DNA of 64,000 nt from Chelonoidis abingdonii (Eukaryota > Chordata > Testudines > Testudinidae), in assembly GCF_003597395.2 (NCBI RefSeq), contig NC_133773.1, forward strand, positions 144,667,943 to 144,731,942, in the 5' to 3' direction. The position numbers and the translations under genes are program-made. Under the pieces are notes generated by a model. That model was not told the DNA's origin and did no database searches. It saw nothing but the letters and a program-made list of their open reading frames with translations. Below are positions 11,817 through 24,000 of this stretch, one piece after another. Within the stretch, counting starts at the first letter, position 1; every line of letters begins with the position of its first letter.

Positions 11817-12046
11817 CTGCAGCAGGATGGCTTCCTGAATTGGATCTGAGAGACCTCAGGAGGAGTCACTGCACCTTGATTCTGCACCTCTTTTCTGAGC
11901 TCGGCCTGCAGCGGCGAGGGCTGGGTGGGGGTGGAGGAGTCCACCATCCTGCGCCGTCTCTGCAGGATGGACTGCAGCTGGTTGTCGTTGATCTTCTGGC
12001 TGTGTTTACGCCAGCTCTGTTTTCTGACCGGGCTTTTCATTGTGCC
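11768..12046 (-). CDS. Shootin-like exon 15 (stop codon)
   Basis: The last exon opens [20 protein letters not shown] and carries [20 protein letters not shown], matching ELERILRRRKVTAEADSSSP of SHTN1. The TAG stop is at 11770-11768. The acceptor has a pyrimidine-rich tract ending GTCAG. The final 16 residues or so fall in sequence that looks like a decayed inverted-repeat element, so the native C-terminus could differ, for example through a weak donor near 11850. The tail is much shorter than that of long-isoform SHTN1. Confidence 0.82.
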   Translation of the reverse strand, partial: GTMKSPVRKQSWRKHSQKINDNQLQSILQRRRRMVDSSTPTQPSPLQAELRKEVQNQGAVTPPEVSQIQFRKPSCCSTRSQHAPPWPEQPSA

Positions 12047-15000
12047 CTGACAAGAGAAACCGGCGCACCTTAGCGGATGGCTCAGCCACCGAGAAGCACA
12101 GTTCCCACCCACCCAGTGGCTGCATGTGCAGTCATCTCAGTTCACATTCAGAGATGCCCTGGGGCTGAGCCTCCAGTTGCTTAGAGGGGCTGAACTTCCC
12201 AGCAGGGCTGCGTGGACCAGTAGTGAGGTTTGAACCTAGGGCTAGAGCTTGGCAAGGAACAAGCTTTGTGGTTTGGTGGCAGTTAAAAAAAAAATTGGTA
12301 TGGATGGAACTGAATCTGACATTTTGCAAAATTTTCAGCAAATCAGAAACACCTGTTTCAGGTTTGTGGCAGAGACGGGATTTGAACCTGCATGCCCTAT
12401 GCGAGTTTGCTAACCACTAAATTAGAGGCTGGGTCTCCATGTGCGTGTAGGGGCTGCATAACCTCCTCTTCCTTCTCTGACTGTTTTGGGCATGGCTGAA
12501 ACTATTTATGTCACATTTGAGAATAGTTTCCAGTCACCCAAAGCTACATTTTTCTTCAAATTAACTATTTGTCCAAAAAAAAAAATTGTCCCCTGCTCAG
12601 ACCTCAACCCCTTGAGCTGACGGAGATGCTCCACTGGGGGCGGGGGAGGGGGGCATATCTACACTACAATCGTAAGTCAACCTAGGTCAACTTCCAGCCT
12701 AATTGCTGTGGTGGCTGATGTCCACAGTACCCTCCTGCTGGTGGGGCGCGTCCCCACCAGGAACACGTCCACTGACTGAGGAGGGGCAGTGTGGGGGGCT
12801 GAGCGCCAGGGCTCTCCACTCCAGGCAGATCCCCTCTAGGAACCCAGCTGCCGCGTGGGGCCTCTCGTCTCCAGTGGGGAAATCTGCCCCCGGAGGCTGG
12901 TCAGCTGCTGTGTTCCCAGGAGGGAGTTGGGACCCTGGGGGTCAGCAAGGTTCCCAGTGGAGAGCCCGGGTGGCAGCCTGGCTTGCAGTGGAGACCCGGC
13001 AGCAGCCGGCTGGGGAGCCGGGAGCTGGCTTTCTTAGCAATTTTGGAGCCATGAAGTTGACAAGACAGCTAATAGTGGTATAAGTAATGCAGAGTCTACA
13101 CAGACACTGCGTCACTCTAACTACACCAGCACAAGCCCTACACCGCCCCTCGAGGTGGAGTTCTATGTTGGTCTAGTAGGGAACTTACATCGGCAGGAGC
13201 AGGGCTATAGCGTAGACACTGACATAGTTAGGTTGACATAAGCCGCCTTGTGTCAGCCTAACTCTGTAGTGTAGCCCAACGCAGCAATAGCAGGCTATTA
13301 TCCAGCTGCAAAATCGGTAAGCGACACATGGTAACTGTGATAAGCTTTCAAGCCAGAAAACACCCCCACATACAACTCTCAGTACGTCTAGTGAGACAGG
13401 TTCACAGGCTGTCGAAGAAGAGCCCAGGTCAAGGTCAAAGCTCAGTGGATGGCACTACAGACTCTGCTGTCAATCTGATTCTGTGGATTTTCCAAACCCA
13501 GGAAAATGAAGTGATGGCAAAATTGTACAGCTTGCTTTCTTTCCCCCCTCCCAACTTGTGAACAGGGCAGGGATCATGCAGTAAACAGCTGAATGTTTCA
13601 GGTCCTCCCAGCATGAGCCGTTCAATATCCATTCATACATCGTACTAGGGAAACATCAAACCTTCCAAAGCGGAGAGACGCTTTTATTTTTAATTTAATT
13701 TTTTTAAAAAGGAGAGAGGGGAATTGAAACTCACGTCAAAAGTTTCCAAGGGGGCGGGGGGGGGGAGTTCATTTACAACAAAAAAATGCTCCCCAATTTG
13801 CACACACTTAGAGCACAGCTTCAAGGCCCTGTGTGAGCAGCTGGGGTAGGAGGGTCAAGGCATGTGAGTAAAATTAAAAATCAGGCTCTCTGCATGGAGC
13901 AAGCGCATTATAAGGGCCCAGAGGAAAAAGGAGCAAGGAAGAGGGGTGAAGGAGGAGCTGCTTAAGCGTGATGCACATCCTGCTACTCAGTAAGGGAACG
14001 GCTCTGTCCTGGAGTAGCTTGATGAAGGCACATTCCTGCAGGATGGGGGGCTGCCCTGCATGCCCCACTGTGCTCAGCTTTCTGCACCTATCCCGTCCTG
14101 GGTGCAAACGTAAAGGGTTCTCCTAGGCACCGGTGCCTTTTTGCACAGCAAGCTGAGGGCTAAAGTTGCTTACCAGGATCCCTTGCAGCTCCATCACAGT
14201 GCTCTTGCGTTTGCTGGCTGCTGTTGCGCGATCCTGAGAGGGGAGAGCTCTTGAGAGAGGATTCTGCTTTCCCTCCCCCAACACAGACACAGCCGGTGCT
14301 CATATCCCAATGGCCCAGGGTCCTTCACCTCGCTCTTGAGGCTGCCAAACAAGCCGGCCAGCTAGGGCTGGCATTCAGTGACATGGACACCTTTCCCCTG
14401 GAAAACCACCCCCTCACATCACATTGGCAGTTATCAGCTGGTAAAGAGCCTTGGCATCTATCCACCTCGCGCCGAAGTCAGACTGGTGTGCCAGAGGGGA
14501 AGGGCTCCACAGCCCATTCCCCAAGCCCGGGTTGGCTGGATCTGGGGCCCTACAGATGAAAGGCCCTGTCCCATCCCTCTATTTCCCTCCCGGAGCCAGC
14601 CAACTACCCCTTGAACCCATGGCTGGATTGGAACCAAGGCGAAAGGCCCAATACCCCACTCCTTGACTCCCCTGCCTCAGCCATCCCCATGACACTGGCT
14701 ATTACAAGCACCACTGATATCAGGGGGCTGCACTCCCTGGATGCCAGGGACCAAAGCCTCCCTTCCTACACCCCAGTGCCACTGTTTACCTGGGATAATG
14801 CAGCCCCATCCTTCTTTGCTGGTCTCAGAGCAACCCCGCTCTTGATCCTGGCCATCATTTCCTCCACTGCTCGAGCTTTTACGTCATCGGTAGCAGGTTC
14901 GCCTGCAGGCACAGGAAGAATGAAGCTCAGTATTATTTGTATTTCTACAGTACCTGGGAGTCCCAGTCATGACCCAGGCCCCCGGAGCGCTAGGTGCTGT

Positions 15001-18000
15001 ACAAACACAGAACAAAAAGATGGTGCCTGCCCCAAAGAGCCGACATTCTAAATATAAGACAAGAGACAACAGACGGAGACAGACAAGGAAACCATGGGAC
15101 AGGACTGTTTTATAGGCAGCATGACAAAGGAGAGTTCTAAAAGTGGATGATGAGGTGACTTCCTGGAGGTTTATGGAGGGGGGGTGCATCCCAAGTGTGT
15201 GAAGAGTGAAGGATCAAGGAAAATAAAATGGAGCCCATGTTTCAATCTCGCTCTATGTCCAACAGCAATGGAGGTGGTTCAGAGCCCCACTAGGAGGTCT
15301 GCTGCGATCCTGTTGAGAGGCACAGACTGGCTACATGACATTGCAGGAACACAGGAACCAAAGGGACATTGGATGAAACTGGGCAGTGGCACAGCCAGAA
15401 CTAGCAAAGGAAATATTTGTTCACACAATGTGTAATTAACCGGTGGAACTCACCGCCACAGGATGGCGTTGAGGTCAAGAGTTTACTAAAATTCAGAGAG
15501 GGGGCTGGATGGTTCTATGGATAACAAATTTTGGAAGGGATATTAAACGTTATATTTCAGGTCTTAAGCCGATCTCAGTTAGAGCCAGGATGAGACCTAG
15601 TGTGTGGTGGGGAGTCAGGCAGATTATCCCACATCTGTACTGTGGGTTTTACACCCTCCTCTGAAGATTTGGTGCTGGTGCCTGTCAGAGACAGGATCCT
15701 GAGTGAGATGGGCCATAGACCTGATCCACTCTGGCAGTTCCAATGTAACGCTTTGTCCTTCTAGCGTGTCTCTCATCTGAAGATCTCCAAGCACGTCACA
15801 CACACCAGCCTCACAACCTTCCCTCAGAATGACGCAGGCATTGTCAGCCCTCTTTTATCTGGGGGAAGCCAAGAGTGGGAGGGACTTAGCCAAAGACACA
15901 CAGCAAGCCAATGGCAGAACTCCTGGATCTGAGCTTTAAGCACAATCCCAGTTGCTCTTGTATAGCCAGGGGCGGCTCCAGGCACCAGCACGCCAAGCAC
16001 ATGCTTGGGGCAGCAAGCCTCTGGGGGCGCTCTGCTGGTCACTGCGAGGGCGGCAGGCAGGCTGCCTTCGGTGGTTTGCCTGCGGAGGGTCCGCTGGTCC
16101 CGCAGCTTCAGCGGACCTCCCACAGGCGCCTGCGGGAGGTCTGCCGAAGCTGCGGGACCAGTGGACCCTCCGCGGGCACGCCGCCGAAGGCAGCCCGCCT
16201 GCTGTGTTTGGGGCGGCAAAATGCCTAGAGCCACCCCGTGTATAGCTGCGTATTCCGGTAGCCTCTCTGCACTTGAGCAGGGGAACTTGAAGTCTCCCTT
16301 CTGCACTGGTTTAGTCCCCCCCTGGATCTGGATCTGTCTCTGGTACTTATCTGATTTAGTTGGGGTTGGTCCTGCTTTGAGCAGGGGGTTGGACTAGATG
16401 AGCTGCAAAGGTCCCTTCCAACCCTGATATTCTAGGATTCCATGATCTGCCTCCCCTCCCCAAGTATCTGAGCACCTCACAATCTTAACGTACTTATTCT
16501 CACAACCAATATTACAGGTAGGGAAACTGAGGCACAAAGAGACTAAGGCCCAATGGTTAAAATCAATGAGAGTGAGGTGCCTAAATACCTCGGAGGATCT
16601 GGGCCTTAGTGACTTGGCCATGGTCACACAGGGCATCAAAACTCAGTCTCAGGCTAGCACCATAACCACTAGACCACCTTGCCCATTCAGCAGCTGTGAC
16701 CAGCTTGGCCCTGTTCAGTACATTCACTCCAGCACTCAAGCACCACTGAAATGCCCCAAGCCAGTGACCCGCTGTAGCCCTGCAGCAGCAGGCTGGTTTC
16801 AGCCTAGAGTCCAGTAGCCCTCCAGAAAGGCAGCCTGGATGATAAACTGCCTTGACCCCCATCACCTCCCCCTGCGTGCGGAGAGGTCAGCGCCCAGTGG
16901 AATGAGAACACTTGAGAGCGCTGTGCCCCCACACCAGCGGAGCACCAGGAGATTCAGCATTAGCGCCGCGAGCGATGCCTCTCGAGTCAGGTTGGGCAGC
17001 GGTCCGGGCTGGCTTACTGGGTTTCTGTTGCCGCATTCCTTTCCTTTGCTTGATCACCAAAAGGGGACTGGAAAGAAAAGAGAAGTATGAATCCATTGCC
17101 ACGGAGAGCACCCCGGGCCCCACCCAGCCCCACTCCACTCCTCTGCCTCCATCCCAACCCCACCATCCTCTCCCAGCTCTCCAGCCCTCAATGCCCCCCT
17201 CCAGCTCCCTGAAGCCCCCTGAGCAACACAGAGGAACCATGAAGCCCCCTGAGCAACACAGAGGAACCAGGAAGGGAGAGTCTCTCCAGAAAAATCCGTC
17301 AAAGGACTGAGTTAACTCTAGTGTCTTCTGTCTGTCCAGGTCGTTATATGGCCCCATCACCACAGAGCTGAGGGCGTCCCATAGCACTTCAAAGATGGCA
17401 ACATTTTGTTTTTCTTTTCTGGCCCCTAGCTCTGGTCGGGTTTGACACTCAGGACAGGGTTCAAAGCCTGTGAATTGACAGGAAATTGGCACATGATGCC
17501 CCCAGGGCGGGAGCATGTCACAGACAAGGCCCCAGCTGGTGTTTTCTAGGACTCTCAGCCGCAGTCCTTGGTTTCTAAGGGGTGTCAGGCCCCTCCTGCA
17601 GCCCAGGAGTGGAGGTGCTGGAGGGCTGCAGGGAGAGTGGAGGCCAAAGGAGGGTGCTTAGGAGTAACCCAGCGCTGCAGGAGGAGGAGGCCAGGGAGCA
17701 CTTGCGCGTCCCTGGATCTTCCAGCCGATGGATAGGCCATGGCTCGCTGGAGGGGAGTCCCAGGCCCCCACAGTTATAGCTCCCAGACTGACTCCAGTGT
17801 GACCAATCCCCTGCCAGAGCCCTGCACCCTGATACACTGACCCACCAGAAGCCCAACACCCTACGCAACCTATGCCAGGCTTTCCAAATGCCCCAGTCCT
17901 TGGCCAGAACCCCTCATCCTCAACACATCCCTGGCAACCCCTGCCAGAGCCCCAGACTCCCCCTACCTGTCCAGACCCCCACACCACCTATATTCCCCAC

Positions 18001-21000
18001 TAAAGTCCATGTCCCTGGTGCTCCCTTCAGAGCCCCTTCACAACTGCCCCTTGGCAAGACCCCCCACATCCTCTGATGCCCCTGAGAGAGCCCTCCAGCC
18101 CACCATCCTCTTCCAGCCCTCCATGCACCCCCCCCCCAGCTCCCTAGAGCACCCACAGTGCTCCCCTTGGCCCGGACCTCTGCACTCCACCCCCAGACGG
18201 TCAGTGCCCCTGCCAGAACTCTGTACACCCTTTGTCCCCCCACCCAGTAACTCCATGTCTCCCCTGTTGGCAGGCACAGAATCGTGCAGGGGAGGAGCGT
18301 GAATGTACAGGGAAGCCGTGTGGGACCCAAGGCTGGGAGAGCAGGAGATAGGGCTGGGGGCAGATGTAAATTGCATTTAGTGCTGGTTACAGCCCTAGAG
18401 GAAGTCCCCTCCTGCCCCAGCAATCTGTAGCACAGCAAACTCCCCCACTTGCCTGTGTACAAGGGGGCTGGGGTCCCTGATCAACGAAGGGGAGACCCAT
18501 CTCTGTGGTCCATTCTACCCTTGACTACCCGCGTAGAGAGTAACTGAGCTGAGATTCAGCAAACTTGTTTCACACAAGCCACCTAACATCAGAACTTCCA
18601 GTGGCTGCTGACCTGACGGAGCTGGGCAGCATGAAGGTAAGAGGCTGTACAATTCCTTACCCCCCCTGGGCTCCCCACGCATTCCCGAGGCATTCACAGC
18701 AAAGTTTCTCACCCCATGGCTCGTGACTCAAAATTGGGTTGCCAGAATGTGTCAAAGAAGGGGGGTGGGGAGATGCAGGGTGGGTCCTGTCTGGGGACCC
18801 CAGGAGTGTGTTGCAGAGCCTGCCTTGTCTTCACCCTGCAGTGGCAGCTCCTGTGGCTCCAATGGGCTGGCTGGGCTCCCCTGCCCGCTCTGGGTGTTGC
18901 AACACAGAGCGCGAGGTTGCAGCACAGCTCAGGTTTGGCCCAGCCGCCCCCATCATGGTGATGCAGGCTGGCTGGGCCAAACTAGAGTGAGTGGTGCCGC
19001 GGCCCCATGCGCTGTGCTGCAATGCTACTCTGGCTGGTCCTCGGTGGGGGGCTGGACCAAACCCGCAGCACCAGGCAGTTGCAAGGCCTGGAGTGGGGAG
19101 TCCTGCAGGACAGGAGCCGTGGCTATGGGAGGCCAGGGGTACTTATTAGCACTTTATATTAACCCGTATGCTGTATATCATGGGTAAGACGTAGTTACTA
19201 ACCCAGGTGGCTTTTGCACTAAAGCTATCGAGTGGCTCCTGAAAAGCCATCCAGGGTTATCTATGGGTCCTGAGTCGAGAAAGGCTGAGAACCGCCGGTT
19301 TGCAGAAAACACTGGCACAGGCATACGCCGCGCATGGACTAGGCGTGTGCCATGTCCCCGCCCAGTGGCTGGACTCTGACTGACAGCCAGCTGCTGATGC
19401 CCCGCTAGAGGAATGACTCCCTTAGGGCCAGCGGTCTCTGTAGGGGAAGGTCTGGGTGTGGGTGGCACTTACTCCACGGGGGCGGAAGATGCTGGCAGTG
19501 GCAGAGGAGGTGGGGGTGGTGGGGGTGGGGGAGGAGCCACTTCTGGCGAATCAGGTTCAGAAGGCGGGGCTTCAGCCCTCTCCAATTTCTCTTCTAGCAC
19601 CGCCACTGAAAGGGAATGCAGGTAGCAATTTGGTCAGCGCGCGGGGGGCCACAGATCCTGGGCTAGACGGCCCAGTGGTCTGACCCAATACGGCTGTTCT
19701 TATGTCTCCCCCCTCGCCGAGATGCTGGCCTGTGGAGAACCGGCCTTGGACAGCTGGCTGGTCACACGATGCTGGCTCCTCCATTCTCTTCCCAGCTGCT
19801 AATTTGCATTAAAAAATACACCACGCCTGTTCGGGGCCGAGAGTGAGGGCTGGACGGAGGTGACGTGACTGTACGTGAGAAGGGAGGTGGGGGGCCATGG
19901 AATGGCAGGGGCAGGGGAAGCAGGGCTGGGCAATGGGAGGGGAGGCTGTGGGGGGGTCGAGCTAGGAAAGAGATCAGCCCAAGTCACCTCCCGCAATCAG
20001 ATCCACATGCCCCCAAAGCTTGGAGAGGTTTGAAATCCAGCTCCAGTGCTGGGGTCTCGTCCGCACAAGGGGTGAAGCCCCAGCTCTGGGGCTCTGCACA
20101 GCCTTAGACGTGCGGGCCGGGGGAGGGTCTGAGGTTCTGAACTGCATCGCTGGAGTCCAGCAGCTGTAACGTCCCCTGTAACACCAGGCCCCACTCACGA
20201 GAGGGTGGAGAGACCCTCGGCATGGATGGCTCTCGTACAGCCAGCCCCCTCGCCAGGAGTGTCCGTCAGATCCCAGCAGGGAGCAAGGGGGGGCTGGGTG
20301 CTAATCGCCAGGTGGAGGGGCCAGCACAGAAGCAGTGAGGAGAACATGTACCTTTCCCCTCCAACACCATGTTCCTCTCCTCCGCCTGGTGCAGCTTGTC
20401 CCCCAGCTGCAGCTTCTCTGCTTCGGCTGCAGCCAGGGCTGCTCGCACTGTGCCCAGCTCCTCCTGGCTCCCCTCTAGCTGCTCTTCCAGACCCTTCACC
20501 TGAGGGCAGAAGAGAAGAGGAGTGCAGGGGGCAGGAGGGTTGGGAAGAGCTGGCCTTGTCCCAGTCCAGGAGTCCCCCAGTCATCCACCTGAGAGACACG
20601 CTGTGTTCCCTGGCCATCCCCCCAGGGAGCCACACCAGCACCAGGGCATGTGCCTGCGGCCTTGGCCTGGCTGCTTGGAGAGAGGTCACTCAGGACACCC
20701 ATGGGGCTGCCTGGAACATACAATATTACACATTCCATCTATCTGTGTGGTTTGGTCTAGGACCACACAGGGAGGGGGCAGCCAAGCAGGGGTGACCTGA
20801 GCATATGCAAGAGTGGGGCTCTTAGCCCGGATTGCCCCACTGAGCAGGACATATGGGACCACTCCAGCGTCATTAGCTTGGCAGTTTTCCCTGCGACCAG
20901 GCAGAGCTTGAGAGTCTGGCTTGGCCCAGGGAGGATCTGAGTGGGAAAGACTGGAGCCAAGAACTTTACGGGATGTGGGGGATAAACAGCCAGTCTCCAG

Positions 21001-24000
21001 ACACCATGGCAGAGGGGGAGGCAGGGACTCCTGGGGAGCAGGCTGAACCCCAGTGCCCATAGCTGAGAGTGTCTGGGATAAGCTAGGCCTCCCTGCGTGT
21101 GTCTATGTTGCACACTAAGCCGGGCTCTGACTCAGGTTTGGGCCCAAGCCCACTTCTGTCCACACACACCTCAGTCTGATTTGGGTCAGCGAGCACCTGG
21201 GACCCTGCTCCTAGAACCTTGCTGGAGTGGGTGGGTCAGAGCCCAGATCCTGCTGGCTGCTGTGACTCGGATCCAGGCCCTGTCATTTTGCAGGGCCTTT
21301 TGCAGACCTGAGTCAAGAGGCCCGCGCAGCGAAATGTGGATGCGTTAGCATGGCTGTGAAGCCTGGCTCCAGCCACTGCATACCCAGGTTTACAATGCAG
21401 GGTGGACGCTCAGCAATGCCAAGTCACAAGCCCGGGTCCCCCAGACCTGGATTCACAGTGCAGTGCAGACCCCCCCCCCCCCAATCAGTCTTTAGGTGAC
21501 AGAGACATGGGCTGACCCTTTTGCTGGGCCATGTCCATTCAGCAGCACTTGGGGGAACAGGCTGTTGGGTCTCCGTAGTCCCTGCTGGTGGCAGCTCCGA
21601 AGGGCAGACTCCCAGGGCTGGATCCCCTGGGACCTGCTGGGCAGTCACGGGGTCACACAGGGCTGGAGCCCAGGGACCTGGCCTGAGAGTGGAGGAAGCC
21701 TAGCCTGTCCCTGGTTACCGAGACAGTCTCTAACCTTTTCCTGGTGCTCCTGCTTGGCTTCCTCCAGCATCCCAGTCAGGCTGGCCACCTCGTTCAGGGC
21801 CTGGAGCAGCTGGGCATTGGGGCCCACGTTCTGGAGCAGGATCATGCTCTGCCTGTTGGCTTCCTTCTGCTTCACCAGCATCTGTGCCCAAGAGATTGGG
21901 GTGGGTTCAGTAGAAGGCTCATGGGTACCGCATCCGCCGCTGAACTCAGCCCACTGGCAGAGAGACCCAGCCGTCCTTCAATGCCTGCATCGACGCCGCT
22001 GTTCCCACGGCCCCTCCCAGCTCTGCCCCCCAGGGGCGTCTGGCGTTACAGCACGTGAGGTGACTCTCTGCTGCTTTTGGAACAGAGCAGTCACCAGGCG
22101 CTGTTCCCGGCTCTGCCACTGACCAGCCAGGTGACCCTGGGCAAGTCTCTTCTCCTCTCCGGGGCTCGCTCTGCATCTGTAAGGTGCTTCCATTGGGAAG
22201 CACTTGGAGAGGAATGCGTGGAAGGTGCTGGGCCCCGCGGCCCACTCCAGGCAATAGGAGGCTTCCGCTAACTTCAGTGCACACTGGGCCAGGCACTTGG
22301 AGACGCAGGAATTTGTATTTTTACTCCTGTTAGCCCTGGGGCAGGGAGTCGGGGCCTATCTCTGTTAGCCCTGCCGGGCCAGCCCGGCTGTGGGGCAGGG
22401 AGCCGGGGCTGTCTCTGTCAGTCCCGCCTGGCCAGCTTGGCTCCAGCCAAGAGAGACGAGGCCTGTCTCCGTCAGCCCCACCGGGCCACCTTGGCTCCAG
22501 GTGAGGGAGCCGGGGCCTGTCTCCGTCAGCCTCGCCGGGCCAGCTTGGCTCCAGATGAGAGAGCCGGGGCCTGTCTCCATCAGCCCTGCTGGGCCAGCTT
22601 GAGCAGGGACTGGAGCCCAGGGCTGGGATAGCAGGGAGCTGCAGGACAGGATTGAAGAGCATCAGTCCCGCTGGGGAGAGGGGTGGAGGAGGCGAGCCTA
22701 GGACCGAGATAGCAGGGGGGCTGCAGGACAGGACTGAGGGGCATCAGCAGAGCTGGGTGCAGGATCCAAGGGGTGTTCTCCTTTCCTCCTACCCCACACA
22801 CCTTCCTCCTCTCCCTCTTCAGTCCTCGCAGCAGCCCCTGCACAGGAGATCGCTGCCCCCGCGCCATCCTGTACCTTGTGGGCAAAGGTCTCCGCGTGCT
22901 GCCTCAGGTCCTGCTCCAGCTCCAGCTGCTGCATGGTCTCGCTGTACTCCTGAGCGACCATCTGGGACACTGCCCGGGGAAGAAGAGCCGTCACTCAGCC
23001 TCTCCCCATGTGTCTCCGAGGCATCAGCCACGGCACTGACCAACCAATCGCCGGCTCCGTGAGACACTGGGGGGCAAATTCAACCCTTGGCTTCTAGAGG
23101 CGCAGCACCCGCATGGGCTGGGGCAGTGAGAAGGGACTGATCCTGCTCTCCTCCCTCGGGACAAATTCCACCGCCGTCACTGGGAGCTTTGCCTGAGTAA
23201 GAACTGCAGGATCAGTAACACACCAGCAGCTCTTAGACCTGGTCCAACTGCCCAGCCCTCACTGGATTGACAGTGACCTGCTCCAAGGCCTGGTCTACAC
23301 TACGACTTTAGGTCGAAGTTAGCAGCGTTACCTCAATTTAACCCTGGACCCGTCCACACAACGAAACCTTTTTTTTTTACTTAAAGGGCTCTTTAATCCA
23401 ACGAGGGGATTAGCGCTGACATCGGCCTAGCCAGGTCGAATATGGGGTAGTGTGGACACAATTCAGTGGTATTGGCCTCCGGGAGCTATCCCAGAGTGCT
23501 CCATTGTGACTGCTCTGGACAGTACTCTCAACTGAGACGCACTGGCCAGGTACACAGGAAAAGGCCCATGAACTTTTGAATTCCATTTCCTGTTTGGCAA
23601 GCGTGTTTGCAGTATGATATGCACATTGCGAGGGCATGTTGCCCGGCCCCTACTTTGTGAGAAGTCTATGACCATGTCCCTCTCATCACCACGCTGCTGT
23701 CGCCTCCTCGCCTGGTTTTGCGCAAAACAATTGTCTGCCGTTGCTCTTACGGAGGGTGGGGCAACTGACGACATGGCTTACAGGGAATTAAAATCAACAA
23801 AAGGGGTGGCTTTGCATCAAGGAGAAACACAAACAACTGTCACACAGAATGGCCCCCTCAAAGACTGAACTCAAAACCCTGGGTTTAGCAGGCTGTTGAT
23901 TTCACAAAACAAATCGGGTCAATTTCTTGTTTTGATCCATCTATCTTTTACATTTTAGGCTGGCAGCAGATAGCACAGTACAATTGCAAGCCATCGTCCT

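Noticed and set aside
15952..16397. Several 97-160 codon frames on both strands
   Set aside because: They lie in the GC-rich palindromic hAT MITE, where both strands stay open by composition.
16887..17516. 209-codon minus-strand frame
   Set aside because: Only 17018-17067 fits as an exon; the rest is intron read-through with no similarity.
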